Source: Aridibacter sp965216195 (GTDB taxonomy: Bacteria > Acidobacteriota > Blastocatellia > Pyrinomonadales > Pyrinomonadaceae). Taken from it: a DNA stretch of 64,000 bases. The translations under genes and the position numbers were made by a program. Every line of letters starts with the position of its first letter. Position 1 is the stretch's first letter. The notes below the pieces were generated by a model. It was not told the origin of the DNA. It did not search any database and worked only from the letters and a program-made list of their open reading frames with translations. Positions 59,036 to 64,000 of the stretch are shown here, piece after piece. The stretch spans positions 744,001 through 808,000 of the forward strand of contig OZ244151.1 in the NCBI GenBank assembly GCA_965216195.1. The letters run 5' to 3'.

Positions 59036-60169
59036 TTATGAAAGAGCGTTATCAATATCTGAAATAATATCTTCGGTGTCTTCAATACCGACCGAAATTC
59101 GCACCAAACCATCTGTGATTCCCAGCTCATCGCGCGTTTCAGCCGGAACCGATGCATGTGTCATAGTTGCCGGATGCGATATCAAACTCTCAACCCCACC
59201 TAGACTTTCTGCCAATGTACATATCTTGACGGATTCCAAAACTTTTTTTGCGTTTTCGAGCGATCCGGTTTCAAAAGAAACCATTCCGCCAAATCCATCT
59301 TGCTGGCGCTTAGCTAATTCATGCTGTGGATGGGACACCAAACCCGGGTAATAAACCTTTTCGACTCTAGGATGCTCAGCTAAAAAATTCGCTACAGCTT
59401 GCCCATTTTCATTGTGCTTTTCCATTCTGACGGCAAGTGTTTTCGTTCCGCGCAAAACCAAAAACGAATCAAACGGCGAGAGGATCGCACCGACGCTATT
59501 TTGAATAAAACCGATCCACTCGGCATCCTTTTCATCCGAGAGCGCTACAAATCCTCCGACACTGTCGGAATGCCCATTTAAATATTTAGTCGTTGAATGG
59601 ACAACGATATCTACTCCGTGCTCAATTGGTCTTTGTAAATAAGGCGACATAAACGTGTTGTCACAAACGACCTTCGCACCCTGAGCATGCGCAATTTCCG
59701 AAACCGCTTTCAAATCTGTCACGCTCATAATCGGATTTGTGGGCGTCTCGACAAACACCAAAACCGTATTGGATTTGAATGCCGCTTCTACTTTATGAAT
59801 ATCGGTCGTATCGACCAGGTCAAACTCGACCCCATAATTAGACAAAACCCGGTCAAACAAACGAAAAGTTCCGCCATAGGTGTTATCACCGAGTATTACA
59901 TGTTCTCCGGCTTTTACGAGTTTCAAACACGCATCAGTCGCTGACATCCCAGATGCAAACGCAAACCCAAACTCCGCGCCCTCAAGCGCTGCGATATTTT
60001 CTTCTAAAGCTGACCTTGTTGGATTTTGGGTGCGAGCATACTCAAAACCTTTGTGTTTACCCAATCCCTCCTGGGCGTAGGTTGAGGTTTGATAAACGGG
60101 AACGCTTACGGCTCCAGTAGCACTATCGGGATCGTTTCCGGCGTGAATTGCAGTTGTTGAAAAACCCAT
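59036..60169 (-). CDS. metB: Cystathionine gamma-synthase/lyase-type PLP enzyme
   Basis: 377 residues from ATG 60169 (an upstream in-frame ATG at 60193 gives 8 extra residues). The PLP lysine is in STTKYLNGHSD (K195), with EYARTQNPTR, DNTYGG and TLAESLGGVESLISHPATMTH motifs of the Cys/Met metabolism family. CGS and CGL are hard to separate by sequence alone, so metB is provisional. It follows leuD in the same direction. Confidence 0.85.
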   Translation of the reverse strand: MGFSTTAIHAGNDPDSATGAVSVPVYQTSTYAQEGLGKHKGFEYARTQNPTRSALEENIAALEGAEFGFAFASGMSATDACLKLVKAGEHVILGDNTYGGTFRLFDRVLSNYGVEFDLVDTTDIHKVEAAFKSNTVLVFVETPTNPIMSVTDLKAVSEIAHAQGAKVVCDNTFMSPYLQRPIEHGVDIVVHSTTKYLNGHSDSVGGFVALSDEKDAEWIGFIQNSVGAILSPFDSFLVLRGTKTLAVRMEKHNENGQAVANFLAEHPRVEKVYYPGLVSHPQHELAKRQQDGFGGMVSFETGSLENAKKVLESVKICTLAESLGGVESLISHPATMTHASVPAETRDELGITDGLVRISVGIEDTEDIISDIDNALS

Positions 60170-60318
60170 AATTTGGCAGACAGAGCTTCGCATGAAAGGC
60201 TTGTAGGTTCAGATAATTTATTGGGGATAAAACTAACAAAAAGCCTTATTTTGTGGCTTTATGGTAACTTGGGTTGTAGGAAATTGCAAACGGAAAAATT
60301 TCGACTAAGATCGCGAAG

Positions 60319-60924
60319 TTAGAGGTTTAAAAAGAGTCTGTGACGACGCTTTTCGTACTCCGTAATTTCCTCTTCGTGCAGCAGCGTAAGGTCGATTTCA
60401 TCAAACCCATTTATCAATTGTTCGCGCAGAAAATCGTCGATTTCGAAGGTTGAAGAGAAGCCTGCCTCGTCGGTAATAGTTTGGGCTGATAGGTCTATGG
60501 TTAGAAAGTAGTTCTCATATTTTTCTATGTTTTCCTCAATCTTTCTAATCTCTTCGTCGCCAAGTACGATCGGAAGGAGCCCTATCTTAAAACAATTACC
60601 GTAAAAAATATCAGCGTAGCTTCGCGCGATAATTACCCGAAATCCGTATTCATGGAGTGCCCAGGGAGCATGCTCGCGCGAGGATCCGCAGCCAAAATTT
60701 TCACCCGTTACCAAGATCGAAGAATCACTGAATTTTGGGTTGTTGAGGACAAAGGTTTTATTTAGCGTACCGTCTTTATTAAATTTGCGGTCGGAAAACA
60801 ACGCATCAGCATACCCGGTTCGGCTTACGCTCAAAAGGAATTTTTTTGGAACGATCTGATCTGTATCAACATTGGATTCCGGAAGCGGCGCGCATTTTCC
60901 TTTATGTTTTGTAAACTTCTCCAT
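60319..60924 (-). CDS. leuD: 3-isopropylmalate dehydratase small subunit
   Basis: 201 residues. GENFGCGSSREHAPWAL is the small-subunit signature. Acts with LeuC on 2- and 3-isopropylmalate in leucine synthesis. 12 bp after leuC. Confidence 0.96.
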   Translation of the reverse strand: MEKFTKHKGKCAPLPESNVDTDQIVPKKFLLSVSRTGYADALFSDRKFNKDGTLNKTFVLNNPKFSDSSILVTGENFGCGSSREHAPWALHEYGFRVIIARSYADIFYGNCFKIGLLPIVLGDEEIRKIEENIEKYENYFLTIDLSAQTITDEAGFSSTFEIDDFLREQLINGFDEIDLTLLHEEEITEYEKRRHRLFLNL

Positions 60925-60936
60925 AGTTCCAACTAT

Positions 60937-62343
60937 CTATTCTTTAAATTTCCATTCTCTGACATCGACAAAATGTCCGGTGATTGCCGCTGCGGCGGTC
61001 ATTGTAGGCGAGGCAAGATGAGTTCGGCCGCCCCTGCCTTGCCGTCCCTCAAAATTGCGGTTCGATGTTGAAGCGCATCTTTCACCGGCTTCAAGCGTGT
61101 CTTCGTTCATCCCGAGACACATTGAGCAACCGGCGTCGCGCCATTCGAATCCGGCATCTTTGAATATTCGGGCGAGCCCCTCATCCTCAGCCTGCTTTTT
61201 GACGATCATCGAACCCGGGACGACCATAGCGCGTACTTTTTCGCTAACCCGGTAACCCTTTGCGACCTTTGCGGCTTCACGCAAGTCCTCAATCCGCGAG
61301 TTTGTGCAGCTTCCAATAAACGCTCGTTCAATCGCAATATCCGTAATTTTTTGTGAAGGCTCGAGATTCATATAGCGGAGTGCTTTCTCATACGATTGAC
61401 GCTCGGCAGAGTCTTTCGCATGGCTCAATTCCGGTACAGCATCCCCTATTTTTGCGGACATGCCCGGGGATGTTCCCCATGTGACATATGGCTCGATATC
61501 CGCGCCATCGATCTTTAGTTCACGGTCGTACCTGGAATCCGTGTCGCTTGAAAGTGTTTTCCAGTAGTCGAGAGCGTTGTTCCAATGGTCATCTTTTGGG
61601 GCAAATGGTTTCCCCTTAAGATATTCAAATGTTTTCTCGTCCGGTGCAATCAACCCTGCGCGGGCACCGGCCTCGATCGACATATTACACACCGTCATGC
61701 GACCTTCCATCGTCAGCGCTTTAATCGCTTCACCTGCGTATTCAATTACGAACCCCGTTGCTCCGGCGGTTCCGATTTCGTTTATTACGCCTAGTATCAG
61801 ATCTTTTGCAGTAACGCCGAAAGACAACGCTCCAGTAATCTCGATACGGAAATTTCTTGATTTAGAGAGCTGCAAACATTGCGTTGCCAAAACATGTTCG
61901 ACTTCAGACGTTCCGATTCCAAAAGCGAGAGTGCCAAAGGCGCCATGTGTCGATGTATGCGAATCACCGCAAACAATTGTCATCCCCGGATGGGTCAGTC
62001 CTTGTTCCGGTCCGAAAACGTGAATGATTCCCTGTTCGCGTTCTTCGAGATCGTAGATCTTTACGCCGAAATCGCGAGCGTTCTTGCGAAGGGTTTCTAC
62101 CTGCTTGGCGGCAATAGGATCGTTAAATGGTTTGTCACGATTAATCGTTGGAATCGCGTGATCGATCGTTCCGATTGTTTGTTCAGGTCTGCGAACCGAA
62201 CGGTTTGCAAGCCGCAAACCTTCAAACGCCTGTGGTGTCGTAACTTCGTGAATTAAATGTAGATCAATGTAGATTAAATCGGGTTTGCCGTCTTCGCGCC
62301 TTACCAGATGAGATTCCCAAATTTTATCGTAAAGCGTTTTCAT
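60937..62343 (-). CDS. leuC: 3-isopropylmalate dehydratase large subunit
   Basis: 468 residues. Aconitase fold with [4Fe-4S] ligands in FIGSCTNSRIEDL and CSMCLGMNED, plus VCGDSHTSTHGAFGTLAFGIGTSEVEHVLATQ. Forms the heterodimer with LeuD; the gene follows leuB by 21 bp. Confidence 0.97.
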   Translation of the reverse strand: MKTLYDKIWESHLVRREDGKPDLIYIDLHLIHEVTTPQAFEGLRLANRSVRRPEQTIGTIDHAIPTINRDKPFNDPIAAKQVETLRKNARDFGVKIYDLEEREQGIIHVFGPEQGLTHPGMTIVCGDSHTSTHGAFGTLAFGIGTSEVEHVLATQCLQLSKSRNFRIEITGALSFGVTAKDLILGVINEIGTAGATGFVIEYAGEAIKALTMEGRMTVCNMSIEAGARAGLIAPDEKTFEYLKGKPFAPKDDHWNNALDYWKTLSSDTDSRYDRELKIDGADIEPYVTWGTSPGMSAKIGDAVPELSHAKDSAERQSYEKALRYMNLEPSQKITDIAIERAFIGSCTNSRIEDLREAAKVAKGYRVSEKVRAMVVPGSMIVKKQAEDEGLARIFKDAGFEWRDAGCSMCLGMNEDTLEAGERCASTSNRNFEGRQGRGGRTHLASPTMTAAAAITGHFVDVREWKFKE

Positions 62344-62364
62344 CGATGAATTTGACGGGCCGCA

Positions 62365-63462
62365 TTAAACCGCCCAAAAGGCTTTTGACATCTCTTCGCC
62401 CTCCGTTACGGCGCGACTTACGAGGTCTCCCATTTCTGTCGTAGAAACCTCGGTTTCTCCTTCACTTCGCTTTAAATCCCTGGTACGAACACCGTTTTCG
62501 AGTACCTGCTCAATCGAGCGCTCAATCGCCAATGCAGCGTCTTCGTTTTTGAAGGTGTGGCGCAAACACATCGCTACGCAGCTTATCGCGCCAAGCGGAT
62601 TGGCAATTTTCCGTCCGGCAATATCCGGAGCCGAACCATGAACCGGTTCGTACAAATCCACCATTCCTCCGATCGTCGCCGAAGCCAGCATACCGAGCGA
62701 ACCGGTTAAAACCGCGGCTTCATCAGAAAGAATATCGCCAAAAAGATTTCCCGTCAAAATCACATCGAAACGCCTCGGATCGGTTACCAAATGCATCGCG
62801 CAGGCATCTATGTACAAATGCTCAATTTCGACACTTGGGTATTTTGCCGCAACTTCAGTTACGGTCTGACGCCACAGGCGAGAGCTTTCAAGAACATTAG
62901 CTTTATCAACCGACGTTACCTTTTTGCCGCGTCTTTCTGCTGCCTCAAAAGCGATTTTCGCAACTCTTGCCACTTCTTCTTCGCTATAGACCAACGTGTT
63001 GTAGCCCAAACGGCCATCATCCGAAAAACCTCTCGGTTCGCCAAAATAGACGCCGCCCAGAAGTTCGCGAACGATCAATAAATCAGTTCCTGAAAAGATT
63101 TCCGAGCGTAGGGGAGAAGAATCGATTAGCGCCGAAAGGGATACTGCCGGGCGTAGATTTGCGAAACCACCAAGGTGTTTACGAAGGTCGAGAAGTCCCT
63201 TTTCCGGTCGTTTTTCGGGCACTAGATTCTCAAACTCCGGTGTGCCGACAGCGCCTAGCAGCACCGCATCAGCTTCTAAACAAGCTTCAACAGTTTCTTT
63301 GGGGAGCGGTTTGCCGGACGATTTAATCGCGGCTCCACCGATCTCATGCTCGGAAATTTCTACGTTAAATCCGAAAAGCTCCGAGACACATTCCAAAACC
63401 TTAACGGCTTCGACTGTTACTTCACGACCGACGCCGTCTCCGGGAAGTATTGCAATCTTCAT
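62365..63462 (-). CDS. leuB: 3-isopropylmalate dehydrogenase
   Basis: 365 residues. GDGVGREV start, LLGAVGTPEF, and the metal-binding NLFGDILSDEAAVLTGSLGMLASA. Oxidatively decarboxylates 3-isopropylmalate with NAD. 6 bp after leuA. Confidence 0.96.
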   Translation of the reverse strand: MKIAILPGDGVGREVTVEAVKVLECVSELFGFNVEISEHEIGGAAIKSSGKPLPKETVEACLEADAVLLGAVGTPEFENLVPEKRPEKGLLDLRKHLGGFANLRPAVSLSALIDSSPLRSEIFSGTDLLIVRELLGGVYFGEPRGFSDDGRLGYNTLVYSEEEVARVAKIAFEAAERRGKKVTSVDKANVLESSRLWRQTVTEVAAKYPSVEIEHLYIDACAMHLVTDPRRFDVILTGNLFGDILSDEAAVLTGSLGMLASATIGGMVDLYEPVHGSAPDIAGRKIANPLGAISCVAMCLRHTFKNEDAALAIERSIEQVLENGVRTRDLKRSEGETEVSTTEMGDLVSRAVTEGEEMSKAFWAV

Positions 63463-63468
63463 ATTTGT

Positions 63469-64000
63469 TTAAGCTGCAACTGCCGCAGGGGGTTGGTGAC
63501 TAGGCAAAATTGCTAAAAGGTCCTGATCGTAAATTTTCTTTTTCTTGTCCGCTAAATTTGTAAACGACTTATATATCTCTGAGAGTTCATCGTACGAAAG
63601 TTCCACGCCAAGTTCGCTATAACGAGCACCGAGAGCATGTCTGCCGGAGTGTTTTCCAAGTACGATTTCGGTTTTTGGTACGCCGACCGATTCCGGAGTC
63701 ATAATTTCGTAGCAAAGCGGATTGCTCATAACACCATGCTGATGAATTCCAGCTTCGTGCGCGAAGGCGTTTCTCCCAACAATTGCTTTATTGGGTTGAA
63801 CGCCAAAACTTATGATTTCTGAGAGCATTTGGCTCGTTGGATATAACTCAGAACTAATAATTCCCGTTTCAACCGGGACGCAGTCTTGTCTAACCCTACA
63901 TGCCATTACGAATTCTTCGAGCGATGCATTTCCGGCGCGCTCGCCGATCCCGTTAATCGTGCATTCCACTTGTTCTGCGCCAGCTTGAACCGCTGCCAGG
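63469..64000 (-). CDS. leuA: 2-isopropylmalate synthase, C-terminal part (5' end outside window)
   Basis: The frame runs to the window edge (ECTINGIGERAGNASLEEF, then NAFAHEAGIHQHGVM and VLGKHSGRHALGAR). First step of leucine synthesis. The coding part ends soon after the linker; the C-terminal regulatory (LeuA dimer) domain that feeds back on leucine seems absent, since the protein ends about 50 residues after KHSGRHAL. This suggests a short LeuA form. Confidence 0.93.
   Translation of the reverse strand, partial: LAAVQAGAEQVECTINGIGERAGNASLEEFVMACRVRQDCVPVETGIISSELYPTSQMLSEIISFGVQPNKAIVGRNAFAHEAGIHQHGVMSNPLCYEIMTPESVGVPKTEIVLGKHSGRHALGARYSELGVELSYDELSEIYKSFTNLADKKKKIYDQDLLAILPSHQPPAAVAA

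Overview
The window is a bacterial chromosome segment carrying an intact-looking, temperate tailed prophage of about 40.6 kb (roughly 16056-56696). The flanking genes are ordinary housekeeping genes of a Gram-negative-type aerobe: a long biotin carboxylase, a b558-type succinate dehydrogenase, an LDH-like malate dehydrogenase, a TldD/PmbA pair with a Tat-exported member, and a leuABCD cluster. The gene types, and the small MM0924-like protein behind accC, remind me of Acidobacteriota (Blastocatellia/Pyrinomonadaceae). That assignment is an inference from gene content, not a search result.

Left chromosome flank (1-16000): end of a DUF3592-like gene, a 12-copy heptamer repeat, accC and a small partner, a STAS protein followed by a GAF/HD-GYP protein, a LysR regulator divergent from sdhCAB, mdh, an acetyltransferase and secreted amidohydrolase pair, a palindrome cluster, pmbA/tldD-like genes, an exported glycine-zipper protein, and tRNA-Leu(UAA). 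Right flank (56700-64000): a small antitoxin-like gene with a decayed PIN toxin, NfeD, a PP2C phosphatase, cystathionine gamma-synthase/lyase, leuD, leuC, leuB and the C-terminal part of leuA.

Prophage (16056-56696). The element sits in the 5' half of tRNA-Leu(UAA), with a 44-bp direct repeat at its ends and a 22-bp probable integrase arm site near each end. From left to right it has: a leftward early operon of about a dozen small genes, several with paired cysteines, ending in an excisionase-like gene and the integrase; a leftward lysogeny block (ribbon-helix-helix protein, lipoprotein, UmuD-like S24 peptidase, ClpP-fold SDH_sah protease, small and exported proteins); a divergent control region with a consensus promoter whose 17-bp spacer is filled by a palindromic operator; a rightward early region with a second ribbon-helix-helix protein, a CII-like protein and a replication initiator gene containing four internal iterons; terminase, portal-MuF, HK97-type protease and capsid; a siphovirus tail with overlapping-frame tail chaperones, an about 980-residue tape measure, a J-like tip protein and a fibre of 19 repeats of 22 residues; and a lysis cassette with an M15 endolysin, small membrane proteins and a JAMM-like lipoprotein.

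Three extra genes interrupt the structural region: a pentapeptide-repeat membrane protein, an antisense membrane protein and a caspase-fold (clan CD) protease candidate. Two of these, and the rightward early operon, have strong promoters placed so that transcription would begin at or within a few bases of the ATG (leaderless mRNA). The most unusual observations are the paired ribbon-helix-helix immunity switch with operators embedded in promoter spacers, the lambda-like iterons inside the initiator gene, integration in the 5' rather than the 3' half of a tRNA so that the tRNA promoter is displaced by 40 kb, and the clan CD protease cargo gene.
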